A stretch of 32,270 nucleotides of DNA from Bacteroidota bacterium (GTDB lineage Bacteria; Bacteroidota; Bacteroidia; Bacteroidales; Prolixibacteraceae): contig JAUXUF010000220.1 in the NCBI GenBank assembly GCA_030684645.1, positions 1-32,270 of the forward strand, read 5' to 3'. The notes beneath the pieces were generated by a model that made no database searches, had not been told where the DNA came from, and saw nothing but the letters and a program-made list of their open reading frames with translations. Of this stretch, positions 16,216-25,609 are shown in pieces; within the stretch, counting starts at the first letter, position 1; the number at the start of each line of letters is the position of its first letter. A program made the position numbers and the translations under genes.

Positions 16216-17625
16216 TCAGTTGGCAATCTGTTTTGTATCCTTTGGCTGATAAAAAGGCAGGTATTCCAATTGTTTAAGAGTTTTTGTCTTTTTTCGGAAC
16301 AGGAATATACAAACCCCTGCAGTTAATCCGGAAAACTCTGAACCGGCTTGAGGGATATATGAAAGAACATTGTCACTCCCTATATAAAACTGACCTGATC
16401 TCCAATTAACTATTACCCCAAGAGGTATGTTTCTAGAGTTCCCTATAATCGAATACCCGGAACTTATGGTTAGATTTTTGTTTAGCGTATAACCAGCCAT
16501 TATTGAAAAGCTGTTGTGATTCAGATCCTTGAATTTTATATACCTGTCAACCGCACCCAGGCTAACATTGGGAAAAAGCTGATACTTCAATCCGGCATAA
16601 AAAGTAGCTGGCAATCGGGTCGAAAAGTTCGAATCATCGGCGCTTATTGCTAAAGTTTCGCTAACAGCAGAAGACAACATAGACGGATCGCTGGGATCAA
16701 AAAGGATTGGTTTACCAATGAAATTCATGGAATTCACATTACTTTTCCAGTAAATTCGACCCACATCGATTACACTTGCGGAGAAAACCAGATCCGGAGC
16801 GATTTTATAATTAATTCCCAGGTCAAAACCAGCTCCTAAGTTTTTCGGATTCATCAGATAATTGCTTAAAGAGAAATTATCATGAAGCTGAATACTATCA
16901 AGCCTATCGTTTGAATGATAAACATCGACCGGTGCCGACAACTTCAATTCGCCATAAGTTTCCAGATAATAGTTGCCGTTATCCTGCAATATTTTTCCTT
17001 GCACTTCTGATGATACAGAAGATTTCCCAAAGTAGATTTTTGCTCTTAGCCCAATTGACAGCTTATTTTTGATGATTTCTTTGGCATACCCTAAACTATA
17101 TTCGCGGTAATGAATGGCCTGGGCAGGGAAAGGCTGAGACTGTCCAGGAACAACTGACTGAAAATCCAGGGGCGATTTATTTAATAAATAGTCAGAAAGA
17201 TTTCCTTTTAATTCAGTCGAAAATTGTTCAACTTCTTTAATCCAAAAATTAAAAGAACCTATTTTAGTATTGTAGCCCAAATAGAGCAAAGAATTTTCCA
17301 TTCGTTGATAAACCAAATCCCGTTCTACCAGACTTATAAATACTTCCTTCAAATTATCATTCGTCTGTTTTCCAACAAGAACTTTTGATAACATGCCTTC
17401 AATAACCACCCTGTCGTTATAGCCAACGCTGGCGCCCGCCAAAGGGAAAACACTGATAGTAAAATTCTTTTGAAAAGTTAAAAATGCCGGATTGAAATCT
17501 GAAGAGTTAAATAGATCGTTAGTATGGTAAAAACCAAGATTGGACTGAGCTTTCCCAAATAAAACCACAATTGACATCAATGCCATTAAAACCAATAATC
17601 CTTTCCTATTCATCCCCAATTTCAT
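16216..17625 (-). CDS. DUF5723-type outer-membrane protein, paralogue 2
   Basis: A 469-residue protein with signal peptide MKLGMNRKGLLVLMALMSIV...GKAQS and the shared mature start SNLGFYHTNDLFNSSDFNPAFL. Conserved blocks with its neighbours include FPLAG near residue 57, IHYREYSLGYAKEIIKNKLS, GLRAKIYFGKS, LGAGFDLGINYKIAPDL, and LPATFYAGLKYQL. It is closer to paralogue 1 than to paralogue 3, most visibly at the C-terminus (RKKTKTLKQLEYLPFYQPKD). It lies in a three-gene tandem array of likely outer-membrane barrels; spacers of 323 and 164 bases suggest separate promoters or mRNA processing. Function is unknown. Confidence 0.8.
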   Translation of the reverse strand: MKLGMNRKGLLVLMALMSIVVLFGKAQSNLGFYHTNDLFNSSDFNPAFLTFQKNFTISVFPLAGASVGYNDRVVIEGMLSKVLVGKQTNDNLKEVFISLVERDLVYQRMENSLLYLGYNTKIGSFNFWIKEVEQFSTELKGNLSDYLLNKSPLDFQSVVPGQSQPFPAQAIHYREYSLGYAKEIIKNKLSIGLRAKIYFGKSSVSSEVQGKILQDNGNYYLETYGELKLSAPVDVYHSNDRLDSIQLHDNFSLSNYLMNPKNLGAGFDLGINYKIAPDLVFSASVIDVGRIYWKSNVNSMNFIGKPILFDPSDPSMLSSAVSETLAISADDSNFSTRLPATFYAGLKYQLFPNVSLGAVDRYIKFKDLNHNSFSIMAGYTLNKNLTISSGYSIIGNSRNIPLGVIVNWRSGQFYIGSDNVLSYIPQAGSEFSGLTAGVCIFLFRKKTKTLKQLEYLPFYQPKDTKQIAN

Positions 17626-17789
17626 TATTCATGGCAAAGCTCTCCGGATTTCCATTTTGTTTTTTGATTAAACAACTGTCAGTCAGAATAGTTCTTAATT
17701 TTAACTAAACGGGTACAATCAAGTATTTATTCCTCCGGCCTTCATTAATAAATTTTATAACGATTGAATAGAACATGCCGAATGAAAAA

Positions 17790-19271
17790 TCAGAACTCAG
17801 GGTAAGTTTTTCGAATGACCCCTGTCCGTTTATTTTTCTTTATTGTCCTGTATTTATAGGATTGAAAAATATCTGATCTTTCATTAAAGTAGTCTTTGTT
17901 TTTGAAAAGATAAAAACAGGCTCCGAATGTAAAACCTGCAAAATCAGAAAATGAAGGTGCGATAAATGCCAACAGATTATCAGTTCCAATATAAACCTGA
18001 CCAAAATCTTTTTTGAATAAGAGAGCTAAAGGAATATTTTTGTAGGATTTCCCTATAATGGAGTATCCCGTACTAACCGAAAGGTTTTTGTTCATGTCAA
18101 AACCAGCCATGATTGAGAAACTATTGTAATTCATGTTTTTCAAAATAACGTACGAATTAATTAAACTAATCTTCAGGGATGGATTTAGCTGGTATTTTAA
18201 CCCGGTATAAATTCTGACAGGCATTGGTCTTCCAAATGCTGAGGAGTCAATATCAAGGGACAAATTCGACGAAATTGAATCCAGATATGAATTGTTACTT
18301 TCAGTCGATGTGATAATTTCTGCGCCTGACTTGGTAGTACTGTATCGAATACTTTCAGGAGAGAAATTAAACTGCCCGCTAAAACTCTTGGAATTCAGAT
18401 TGTTTTTCCAATTTATTTCACCGAGGTCGGTCACACTCATCGAAAGCGACAGTTCAGGTAAAATCCGGTAATTGATGCCCAGGTCGATACCGATTCCCGG
18501 GTTTCCTGAATTCATCAAATAGCTCATAGTTTTTCCTGAAGCAGTTTTTATTTTTCCATTTTCACCAGGGAAAGATAACATCACTTTCCCATCCGTTTTC
18601 AAGGTATATCCACCAGTAGGATCTGGAATAATTTGGCCGGAAATTCCGGAAAAGAAGGCTGCTTTACCAAAATAGATTTTCGTCCGTATTCCGGCAGCCA
18701 ATCTATTGCTTTTGGTGGATAATGAATATCCTAAACTAAATTCCCGGTAATACATGGCCTGTGCCGGCAGATTCTGTATCTGATTAATCACAGCACTTTG
18801 GATGCCCGACCTGAAAAGAAATCCGGTAAGATCACCTTTGACTGCAGTCGAAAAGCTCTCGATCTCTCTGATCTGAAAATTAAAAAAACCAACTTTCGAC
18901 AGAAAGGTGAACGTTAACAAGGTGCTTTCTATCTTTTGGTTGATCAATGAATGATCCACCATGCTTTTAAGGATATCTTTATAATCCTGATCAGAAGTGA
19001 TTCCTGAAAGGGTTTTCGAAACTAAATCATTGATAACTTCCTGGTTATTATACCCTATACTTGTTCCTCCAATAGGTAGAATGCTGAAGTTTGCTTTCTG
19101 CTGTGAAACTAAAAATGCCGGATTATAATTGAAAGAATTAAATTGATTTTCAAGTGGATAGAAAGATAAATTCGACTGAGATTTGCCTGATAAGAACATC
19201 ATTAGCAAAATTACCATCAAAACGAATAATTTGTATCTGTTCATTCCCAGTTTTATGAAAAAATTATACAT
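17790..19271 (-). CDS. DUF5723-type outer-membrane protein, paralogue 3
   Basis: A 493-residue protein, the most divergent of the tandem trio. The signal peptide is MNRYKLFVLMVILLMMFLSG.KSQS and the mature start SNLSFYPLENQFNSFNYNPAFL. The codon matching the Met of MKLG in the paralogues is ATA here (FIKLGMNRYK), so translation begins either at the ATG nine codons before MNRYK (19271) or, more likely, at ATG 19244. Shared blocks are MYYREFSLGYS, GIRTKIYFGKA, GIGIDLGINYRILPEL and VRIYTGLKYQL. The C-terminus is basic (YRTIKKNKRTGVIRK) and lacks the QLEYLP tail of the other two. As the first gene of the array, it may be the leading transcript. Confidence 0.78.
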   Translation of the reverse strand: MYNFFIKLGMNRYKLFVLMVILLMMFLSGKSQSNLSFYPLENQFNSFNYNPAFLVSQQKANFSILPIGGTSIGYNNQEVINDLVSKTLSGITSDQDYKDILKSMVDHSLINQKIESTLLTFTFLSKVGFFNFQIREIESFSTAVKGDLTGFLFRSGIQSAVINQIQNLPAQAMYYREFSLGYSLSTKSNRLAAGIRTKIYFGKAAFFSGISGQIIPDPTGGYTLKTDGKVMLSFPGENGKIKTASGKTMSYLMNSGNPGIGIDLGINYRILPELSLSMSVTDLGEINWKNNLNSKSFSGQFNFSPESIRYSTTKSGAEIITSTESNNSYLDSISSNLSLDIDSSAFGRPMPVRIYTGLKYQLNPSLKISLINSYVILKNMNYNSFSIMAGFDMNKNLSVSTGYSIIGKSYKNIPLALLFKKDFGQVYIGTDNLLAFIAPSFSDFAGFTFGACFYLFKNKDYFNERSDIFQSYKYRTIKKNKRTGVIRKTYPEF

Positions 19272-19618
19272 GCTGAACTCAGGTCATCGATTAGAATAAA
19301 TAATCGCTCAGGTCAGTATATCTTTTATTGTGTTTGCAAAAGTTGTACATCTTATAATCAAAACACAAAGTCTGCATACACTCGACAAGATCAGATGTTA
19401 TTGTACTACACCAATATATCTGATCATTGCCCAAACTTCCAGTTTACATTAAACGGAACAATTTGGTAAAAATTGCCGGGAGAAAACCATGTAATATGAC
19501 CTGCTTGCGGAACTACACCTATTATTGAGCAAAACATTCTCTCCAAAATAGTCCAATTCTCATCTTATAAAAACTCAAATCAGGAGTAATTATAGATTTC
19601 GATGAAGTTTGCTTTTTC
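19272..19618. other. Spacer between paralogue 3 and asnS
   Basis: No gene or known RNA seen in 347 bases. An 8-bp inverted repeat, GATCAGAT (19389-19396) with ATCTGATC (19418-19425), is present; it could end asnS transcription or be an operator. No T-run follows it. Confidence 0.35.
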
Positions 19619-21055
19619 CTAAAACTCTGCGTTTTTAGGTGTTCTGGGAAAGGCAATCACGTCGCGGATGTTTCCCATTCCGGTTACAAACAAGATGAAC
19701 CGTTCAAATCCCAGACCGAATCCACTGTGCGGTACCGATCCAAACCGGCGGGTATCGAGGTACCACTCCATTTCATGAACCGGAATGCTCATTTCTTCCA
19801 TGCGCCTGACGAGTTTGTCGTAATCTTCTTCTCGCTGTGATCCTCCGATAATTTCACCGATTCCGGGAAAAAGCACATCCATTGCAGCAACAGTTTTGCC
19901 ATCGGCGTTCTGTTTCATGTAAAATGCCTTGATTTCTTTCGGGTAATTGATCAGGATAACTGGTTTTTTAAAATGTTTTTCAACCAGGTAGCGTTCGTGT
20001 TCGCTCTGCAAATCGGTTCCCCAATCAACGGGGTACTGGAATTTGCCTTTTTTATATGGTTTCGAATCTTTCAGGATATCAATTGCTTCGGTATATGGCA
20101 GGCGGATAAAGTCGTTCTCGAGTACGAACCGCATTTTCCCTACCAGTCCCATCGACCGTTCTTCCACCGGTTTGTTTTTTTCTTCTTCCTGAAGACGTTT
20201 GCTCAGAAATTCCAGATCATCCATGCAATTTTCCAGTGCATATTTGATCAGGCTTTTCAGGAAATCTTCAGCCAGATCCATATTGTCCTGAAGTTCATAG
20301 AAAGCCATTTCGGGCTCAATCATCCAGAACTCGGCCAGGTGACGGGCTGTATTCGAATTTTCGGCCCTGAAAGTTGGTCCGAATGTATAAATTTCGCCCA
20401 GCGCCGTTGCTCCCAATTCGCCTTCCAACTGGCCCGAAACAGTCAGGTTGGTTGGTTTTCCGAAGAAATCCTGAGAATAATCGATGGTTCCGTCTTCCAG
20501 CAATGGTGGATTTTTAGCATCTAGCGTGGTTACCCGGAACATTTGTCCGGCGCCTTCGGCATCTGATCCGGTAATGATCGGGGTATGCAGGTAAACAAAT
20601 CCTTTGTCGTTAAAATAATTGTTGATAGCAAATGCCATGGCATGGCGAATTCGGAAAATAGCGCTAAAAGTAGCGGTACGGAAGCGCAAATGCGCATTTT
20701 CGCGCAAAAATTCGAGGCTGTGTTTTTTAGGCTGAATCGGGTACTTGTCCGGATCAGCTTTTCCATAGATCACAATTTCGGTGGCATTCAATTCAACCGC
20801 CTGACCGCTTCCCTGCGATGCAACCAGTTCTCCGGTTATTCCCAGGGCCGTACTGGTATTGATGTCTTTCAGCAACTCTTCACCAAACTTTTCAACATCA
20901 GCCACTACCTGTAAGTTATGAATGGTAGAACCGTCGTTTAGGGCAATAAAGTTGACATTTTTACTGCCTCTTTTGGTGCGTACCCAACCTTTAACAACTA
21001 CTTGTTTTCCAATTAATTCTCCGTTGAGTATTTCCTTAATTTTAAGTCGTTTCAT
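19619..21055 (-). CDS. asnS: Asparaginyl-tRNA synthetase
   Basis: A 478-residue class II synthetase that charges tRNA-Asn with asparagine. Residues about 15-115 are the N-terminal OB-fold anticodon-binding domain ([25 protein letters not shown] cut into its strands). The catalytic core shows motif 1 around [23 protein letters not shown], motif 2 in [22 protein letters not shown], and motif 3 in [21 protein letters not shown] near the C-terminus. The pattern [10 protein letters not shown] and [11 protein letters not shown] favour AsnRS over AspRS. Its cognate tRNA-Asn gene lies 1.3 kb away at 22326. A promoter box is seen 33 bases upstream. Confidence 0.96.
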   Translation of the reverse strand: MKRLKIKEILNGELIGKQVVVKGWVRTKRGSKNVNFIALNDGSTIHNLQVVADVEKFGEELLKDINTSTALGITGELVASQGSGQAVELNATEIVIYGKADPDKYPIQPKKHSLEFLRENAHLRFRTATFSAIFRIRHAMAFAINNYFNDKGFVYLHTPIITGSDAEGAGQMFRVTTLDAKNPPLLEDGTIDYSQDFFGKPTNLTVSGQLEGELGATALGEIYTFGPTFRAENSNTARHLAEFWMIEPEMAFYELQDNMDLAEDFLKSLIKYALENCMDDLEFLSKRLQEEEKNKPVEERSMGLVGKMRFVLENDFIRLPYTEAIDILKDSKPYKKGKFQYPVDWGTDLQSEHERYLVEKHFKKPVILINYPKEIKAFYMKQNADGKTVAAMDVLFPGIGEIIGGSQREEDYDKLVRRMEEMSIPVHEMEWYLDTRRFGSVPHSGFGLGFERFILFVTGMGNIRDVIAFPRTPKNAEF

Positions 21056-21087
21056 GCTATCTGTTGTTTGCTGATTTTTTGAGTGTA

Positions 21088-21116
21088 CAAAAATAGGGTT
21101 TTCTGCCTGACAACAA
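21088..21116 (-). promoter_or_regulatory. Promoter of asnS (TTG, 18-base spacer, TATTTTTG)
   Basis: On the - strand a TTG (complement 21114-21116) is followed after 18 bases by TATTTTTG (complement 21088-21095), a good match to the Bacteroidetes -33/-7 arrangement. The start codon is about 33 bases further. Confidence 0.55.
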
Positions 21117-21200
21117 GGAAGTGTCTGACAAAAATGAATTTCTGGGTTAAAAATTAAGAATCTGTTCAGTTAAAATTATTGAATCTCAGGACCTCAACTT

Positions 21201-22220
21201 TTAATTTGCCTGTAGTTTTATTGATTCAATTTGCGGAAGAAGCCTTTCCCATGTTTCCTCAGGGATTTTGGCGCCCATCACTTCAACCACATTTCCGGCA
21301 AGCAGCGAACCGATTTTTCCGGCAACTTCAAGGTCGAGGTTTTCTGCCAACGCATACAAAAACCCGGAAGCATAAATATCGCCTGCTCCAGTAGTGTCGA
21401 TACTTTTGGCCAATATAGCTTCAATGCGGATTACCTGTTCACCGGTTTGAATGATTGAACCTTGAGCACCCATCTTTACTATGGCTATTTTGCACATACC
21501 TGCTATTTCTGCTGCTGCTTCCTGTGGATTTTTGCCAGTAAGCGCTAATGCTTCATCTTCATTGGCAAAAACGATATCAACATATTGACGGATCATCCGG
21601 TTCAAGAAATCAAGGTTGGCTGCCACAATGTTGAAACTAGCCATATCGATCGAAACCAACAACCCATTTTCTTTAGCTATTTTCATGGCTGCTTCAATCA
21701 AGGCATGGTTTTGCACCAGGTAACCTTCGATGTGCATGATCCCATAATCCCGAAAGATTTCGTGAGTCATTTCTTCAGCAGTCAATTCCATTGCAGCTCC
21801 TAAATACGTTCCAAATGTGCGTTCCGAATCAGGACTGATTAATCCGGTTGCATGACCGGTTCCGGTTTGGCTATAAACGAAGTGGGTATTAATCTGATTC
21901 TTTTTAAAATCTTCGAGGTAAAATTGGCCATATTCATCGTTCGAAATTTTACCAATATAGCCACACTGGCCACCTAATTTGGCAATTCCATGTATCGTGT
22001 TGGCTGCCGAACCTCCGGTTTGAATGATTCGGTTACTATTTTTTGTTTCTTTTTTAATTTCTGCTGAAAGAACTGCATCGACCAAAGTCATGCTTCCTTT
22101 AGGGAGTCCAAATTTTTGTAAGACAGCGTCATCGGCAATGTTGATCAAAACATCGATGAGTGCATTTCCGATTCCAAGAACTGATTTCCGCTTGATTTGT
22201 GTGCTTGAATATGATTTCAT
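21201..22220 (-). CDS. PfkB family carbohydrate/adenosine kinase
   Basis: A 339-residue kinase from the ATG at 22220; the frame is open slightly further but the only upstream start is a TTG overlapping the promoter box. It shows the ribokinase fold: SVLGIGNALIDVLINI at the N-terminus, GGSAANTIHGIAKLGGQCGYIGKI (PfkB signature 1 region, about residues 70-95), and near the C-terminus SIDTTGAGDIYASGFLYAL, the second signature with the catalytic Asp of GAGD. The GNALIDVL start and the GSMTLVDA segment resemble the adenosine-kinase-like branch that Bacteroidota carry. It phosphorylates a sugar or nucleoside hydroxyl using ATP; the exact substrate cannot be told from sequence alone. Confidence 0.88.
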   Translation of the reverse strand: MKSYSSTQIKRKSVLGIGNALIDVLINIADDAVLQKFGLPKGSMTLVDAVLSAEIKKETKNSNRIIQTGGSAANTIHGIAKLGGQCGYIGKISNDEYGQFYLEDFKKNQINTHFVYSQTGTGHATGLISPDSERTFGTYLGAAMELTAEEMTHEIFRDYGIMHIEGYLVQNHALIEAAMKIAKENGLLVSIDMASFNIVAANLDFLNRMIRQYVDIVFANEDEALALTGKNPQEAAAEIAGMCKIAIVKMGAQGSIIQTGEQVIRIEAILAKSIDTTGAGDIYASGFLYALAENLDLEVAGKIGSLLAGNVVEVMGAKIPEETWERLLPQIESIKLQAN

Positions 22221-22235
22221 GAAAATATATTTTTG

Positions 22236-22243
22236 CAAAAATA
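22236..22243 (-). promoter_or_regulatory. -7 box TATTTTTG for the PfkB kinase gene
   Basis: Read on the - strand it matches TAnnTTTG, 16 bases before the kinase ATG. It lies 23 bases from the oppositely directed tRNA promoter box. Confidence 0.5.
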
Positions 22244-22266
22244 TTTTTTCTTTTCGGAAAAGCTAC

Positions 22267-22274
22267 TATTTTTG
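22267..22274 (+). promoter_or_regulatory. -7 box TATTTTTG for tRNA-Asn
   Basis: Exact TAnnTTTG match about 50 bases before the tRNA 5' end, with a T-rich stretch where the -33 element should be. Confidence 0.5.
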
Positions 22275-22325
22275 CAACGCTTTTATAGGAAACGATTACA
22301 CAACAAGGCGAAAGCAACACCAAAT

Positions 22326-22402
22326 TCTCTAGTAGCTCAGTTGGTTAGAGCGGCGGACTGTTAATCCGTAGGTCGTAGGTTCAAGTCCTACCTGGAGAGC
22401 CA
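22326..22402 (+). tRNA. tRNA-Asn (anticodon GTT)
   Basis: A complete cloverleaf. The acceptor strand TCTCTAG pairs with CTGGAGA (22392-22398). The D-arm is AGCTCAGTTGGTTAGAGC, the anticodon loop ACTGTTAATCC has anticodon GTT, and the T-arm contains GGTTCAAGTCC. G22399 is the discriminator, and CCA is encoded at 22400-22402. It decodes AAC/AAU. A hairpin terminator follows at once, so this is a single-tRNA transcript. It is close to asnS. Confidence 0.97.
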
Positions 22403-22405
22403 GAC

Positions 22406-22436
22406 AAAAAAGAGGTCATTTTCGACCTCTTTTTTT
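22406..22436 (+). terminator. Intrinsic terminator of tRNA-Asn
   Basis: AAAAAAGAGGTC (22406-22417) pairs with GACCTCTTTTTT (22424-22435) around a short loop, ending in a run of seven T. Confidence 0.9.
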
Positions 22437-22531
22437 ATGCCCTGACTTTTCAAAACCTTACTGGCACTGAACCGGATCAATTCTAAAAGATAATTTAACT
22501 GAGCTTATTACCCTATGTTTTCAGGAATTTG

Positions 22532-22539
22532 TATGTTTG
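22532..22539 (+). promoter_or_regulatory. -7 box TATGTTTG deciding the lipoprotein start
   Basis: Exact TAnnTTTG match. The open frame begins at a TTG (22529) that overlaps this box, so that codon cannot be transcribed; the ATG at 22556 is the sensible start. Confidence 0.55.
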
Positions 22540-22555
22540 CACGGATTATACAACT

Positions 22556-24496
22556 ATGGAACAAACTGGTTTTGATAACATCGAAAATCGGAAATGGATT
22601 TCTTCCGGCAATATACTCTTGAAGTATTTCAGGCTGAAAAGTATTGTACCTCTTTTGCTGGGCGCTTCACTTTTTTACCTGATTTTCTATACTTCCTGTG
22701 CGAACATTGGTAGTCCGACAGGAGGGGCAAAAGACACCATTCCTCCGGTAGTCATCAAAACTATTCCCGAACTACGTAGTACGAACTTCAAAGGTTCTGA
22801 CATCCGTTTATCCTTCAATGAGTTCATTGTACCGGACGAGGTCCGCGAAAAACTGGTTATTTCACCACCCATGAAAAAGAAGCCAGTTATTAAAATGAAA
22901 GGAAAAACCCTGATCGTTCAGTTTTCTGAGGATTTACGAAAAGGTTCAACCTATTCGCTCGATTTCAAAAATGCTGTGGTTGATAACAACGAAAAAAACC
23001 CAATTGAAGACCTTCGCTTTTCTTTTAGTACCGGCTCAACGTTCGACAGTTTACGTGTTGCAGGTTATGTCAAAAATGCACTGAGTCAGGATTCAGTTGG
23101 GAAAGCCCTGGTTTTACTTCACCGGGAGAAAGATTACACCGCATTTATCGATAGTATTCCCGATTATATCGGAACAACGAATGAGGCAGGATTTTTCATG
23201 ATCGACAATGTGGCCCCCGGAGAGTATCGATTGTATGCTTTGATGGATGGCGATAACAGCCTGACCTACAATTCGAATTCCGAATTAATTGCATTTGCAG
23301 ATTCGCTCATCATTCCTTCGGCCAAATTTGTGGCCCGGACCGATACCATCGTGAAAGGACAGGACACACTGGTGGTGACCGGCCATGTTGATTTTCTTCC
23401 CAAGCTCCAGTATCTGATGATGTTTGAAGAAGAGAAATTCGATCAGTATCTCGACTCCTATAAACGGAGTCAGGCAAACAAATGTGATTTCTATTTTGCG
23501 GAGTCGCTTAGCGATTCGTTTCGTGTCAGTTTACTTAAACCTACCACTACGAAAGATTGGTCGTTCATGGAAACGAACCTGAAACGAGATTCAATCACTG
23601 TTTGGCTCACCGATACCATCATCAGCAACAACGATTCCCTTAAGTTCGAATTGAAATACCAGGTGTTGGATTCGCTAAATCAACTGGTCATCAAACGCGA
23701 TACCCTCGAAATGATTTATACGCCTCCGAAAATGCCCAAACCAAAGAAAAAAAAGAATGAGGTTCAGGAATCTCCTACGATTAATTTATCCAACAATATT
23801 AACTCTTCGGCTCACGACATTTATCAACGCATAAAGATTGAGGCTCCCGAACCATTGACTTCGTTTGATTTCAGCAAAGTCAGTCTTTATTCGATTATTG
23901 ATACTGTTAAAACCATGATCCCGATTGTTGTCGAGAAAGACACCAACTCCATCAGGAAGTATTACATTGAACACCATTGGGAGCCTAATTCCAACTACCT
24001 GTTTCACATCGATTCGGCCGCAGCACGCAACATTTACGGATTTCCGAGCAACAAAATTGATCAGAAATTCAGAACCCAGAAGGAGGATTTTTATGGCCAG
24101 ATATTCCTGACCATTTCAGGACTTTCCGGACCTGCCATTGTTCAGCTTTTGGCCAACACCAAGGAGGAAAAAGTACTTCAGAGAATTCAGATACTGGAAG
24201 ATGGACAGATTGAATTTCCTTTCCTGAAACCGGAAAAATATAAAATCAAACTGATTCTGGATTCGAACAAAAACGGCAAATGGGATACCGGCTATTTAGC
24301 AGGTAATCTGCAGCCCGAAGCAGTAGTATATTACCCAAAGGTCATCAAGGTGCGCTCGAACTTTGAATACAAGGAAAACTGGAGAATCGACTACAAACCG
24401 AACTATAAAAAAGAAGTGATTGACGAAGAACTTGAAAAAGAAAAAGCCCGGAAAAAAGAACAGGATAAAAAGGCCGCTATTAAATCGGGTGGTTAA
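22556..24496 (+). CDS. Lipoprotein with N-terminal Ig-like (SbsA/Big_5-type) domain
   Basis: A 646-residue protein. A long N-region leads into a hydrophobic stretch and a lipobox-like YTSC with Cys48, followed by ANIGSPTGGAKDTIPPVV, a start typical of a widespread Bacteroidota lipoprotein group. Residues about 60-155 form an Ig-like domain of Big_5 type (LSFNEFIVPDEVREKLVISP, then FSTG). A second domain resembles carboxypeptidase-regulatory/SpaA-like strands (GTTNEAGFFMIDNVAPGEYRLYALMDGDNS cut at residues 205-235), and a similar LKPEKYKIKLILDSNKNGKWDTG occurs near residue 575. A proline/lysine-rich linker lies at about 395-405, and the C-terminus is a Lys/Glu helix. It overlaps the next gene by eight bases. 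The role, presumably at the envelope, is unknown. Confidence 0.82.
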   Translation: MEQTGFDNIENRKWISSGNILLKYFRLKSIVPLLLGASLFYLIFYTSCANIGSPTGGAKDTIPPVVIKTIPELRSTNFKGSDIRLSFNEFIVPDEVREKLVISPPMKKKPVIKMKGKTLIVQFSEDLRKGSTYSLDFKNAVVDNNEKNPIEDLRFSFSTGSTFDSLRVAGYVKNALSQDSVGKALVLLHREKDYTAFIDSIPDYIGTTNEAGFFMIDNVAPGEYRLYALMDGDNSLTYNSNSELIAFADSLIIPSAKFVARTDTIVKGQDTLVVTGHVDFLPKLQYLMMFEEEKFDQYLDSYKRSQANKCDFYFAESLSDSFRVSLLKPTTTKDWSFMETNLKRDSITVWLTDTIISNNDSLKFELKYQVLDSLNQLVIKRDTLEMIYTPPKMPKPKKKKNEVQESPTINLSNNINSSAHDIYQRIKIEAPEPLTSFDFSKVSLYSIIDTVKTMIPIVVEKDTNSIRKYYIEHHWEPNSNYLFHIDSAAARNIYGFPSNKIDQKFRTQKEDFYGQIFLTISGLSGPAIVQLLANTKEEKVLQRIQILEDGQIEFPFLKPEKYKIKLILDSNKNGKWDTGYLAGNLQPEAVVYYPKVIKVRSNFEYKENWRIDYKPNYKKEVIDEELEKEKARKKEQDKKAAIKSGG

Positions 24497-25298
24497 ATTC
24501 TGGTTTCTGCTGATCTGTATGCAGGTATTTATTCCTCCTGGTCAGGCTTCAGGGCAAAATACCGACCTGCCCTTCAGAAGTGGTGAATATGCCCGGTACG
24601 GAGCCTATTTCAACTGGAATTTTATTTGGATTCAGAGTGGCGAAGTTGAATTCAATACCGACACGATTCAGTACAAACAACAAAAGGCCTGGCATTTAAA
24701 AGCGGTGGGTAAAACCTTCAAAGCTTACGATCTGCTCTTTCAGGTGCGCGATACTTTTGAAACATTCAGCAATTACGGAACATTCAAGCCGATCTATTCA
24801 CGGAGGACTCTCAACCATGGCAAGGAAAATTCGGTTCATCAATATTGGTCCGAGTCGCCTTCAGGAAAAATTAAGACCCGGATAACCCAGGATAAAAAAT
24901 CGGTATTCATGGCAAGTTTGCCGGCACAGGAGAATACGTTTGACTTGCTTGCAACAGCGTATAACTTCCGGAAGTTCGACTTTAACAAGCTGTTTATTGG
25001 TCAGAAAGTACCTTACCGAATGTTAATCGACAGGCAGGCCGCTGACTTGTTTTTTCGGTACCTGGGAAAGGAAAAGGTGAAAACCCGCAACGGGAAAGAA
25101 TACCTGTGTCATAAAGTTTCAGTATATTTACTGCAGGGTGATTTTTTTCCTGAAGGCGAATACATGAAAATTTGGTTTACCGATGACAGCAATCATCTGC
25201 CTGTTCAGGTCGAAACCGAAATATTAGTGGGTTCGGTCAAGGCAGTTTTGCTCGAAACAAAATTAATGAAATATCCACTTTCATCACAAATTAAATAA
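24489..25298 (+). CDS. DUF3108 domain protein, secreted
   Basis: A 269-residue protein. I choose the GTG at 24489, which overlaps the upstream stop codon by eight bases and puts the signal peptide (VKFWFLLICMQVFIPPGQ, ending ASGQ) at the N-terminus; a TTG at 24420 would add 23 Lys-rich residues from inside the previous gene. The mature part matches DUF3108: FRSGEYARYGAYFNWNFIWI, GEVEFNTDTI, AYDLLFQVRDTFETF and FTDDSNHLPVQVETEILVGS. The family is periplasmic and probably adopts a lipoprotein-localisation-like beta fold; function is unknown. Overlap with the upstream lipoprotein gene and a two-base gap to the next gene indicate an operon. Confidence 0.85.
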   Translation: MVKFWFLLICMQVFIPPGQASGQNTDLPFRSGEYARYGAYFNWNFIWIQSGEVEFNTDTIQYKQQKAWHLKAVGKTFKAYDLLFQVRDTFETFSNYGTFKPIYSRRTLNHGKENSVHQYWSESPSGKIKTRITQDKKSVFMASLPAQENTFDLLATAYNFRKFDFNKLFIGQKVPYRMLIDRQAADLFFRYLGKEKVKTRNGKEYLCHKVSVYLLQGDFFPEGEYMKIWFTDDSNHLPVQVETEILVGSVKAVLLETKLMKYPLSSQIK

Positions 25299-25300
25299 CT

Positions 25301-25609
25301 ATGACAAGTAGAAGAAGATTAAAAAAAGAGATTGATTACATTGTATCTGACCTCATTCTCGATTGTTTTACATTTAATAATATGTATCAAAAGCCCAACG
25401 ATGAAGCAGCTCTTGAAATCGTCCAGGGTACTTTGACTTTAAGGAATGAATTGCGCGACCTGGCCAATCATCCGGAGAAAAAAGACGAATCAGAAACAGT
25501 GAAGAGCTTCTACGACAACATTGCCGAAACCCTTATTGGAGGTGTTGAAGAAGGCTACGGGAAATTGGGAAAACTGGTAAATCCTGAAAGTCAAGCCGGG
25601 AAATCCTGA
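25301..25609 (+). CDS. Conserved small cytoplasmic protein, unknown function
   Basis: A 102-residue protein with no signal peptide or membrane segment. It is predicted to be mostly helical: RRRLKKEIDYIVSDLILDCF, ALEIVQGTLTLRNELRDLAN and SFYDNIAETLIGGVEEGYGKL. The pattern is familiar from small conserved Bacteroidota proteins but I know no function. It starts two bases after the DUF3108 gene and is presumably cotranscribed with it. The frame, spacing and good codon usage make it a real gene. Confidence 0.75.
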   Translation: MTSRRRLKKEIDYIVSDLILDCFTFNNMYQKPNDEAALEIVQGTLTLRNELRDLANHPEKKDESETVKSFYDNIAETLIGGVEEGYGKLGKLVNPESQAGKS

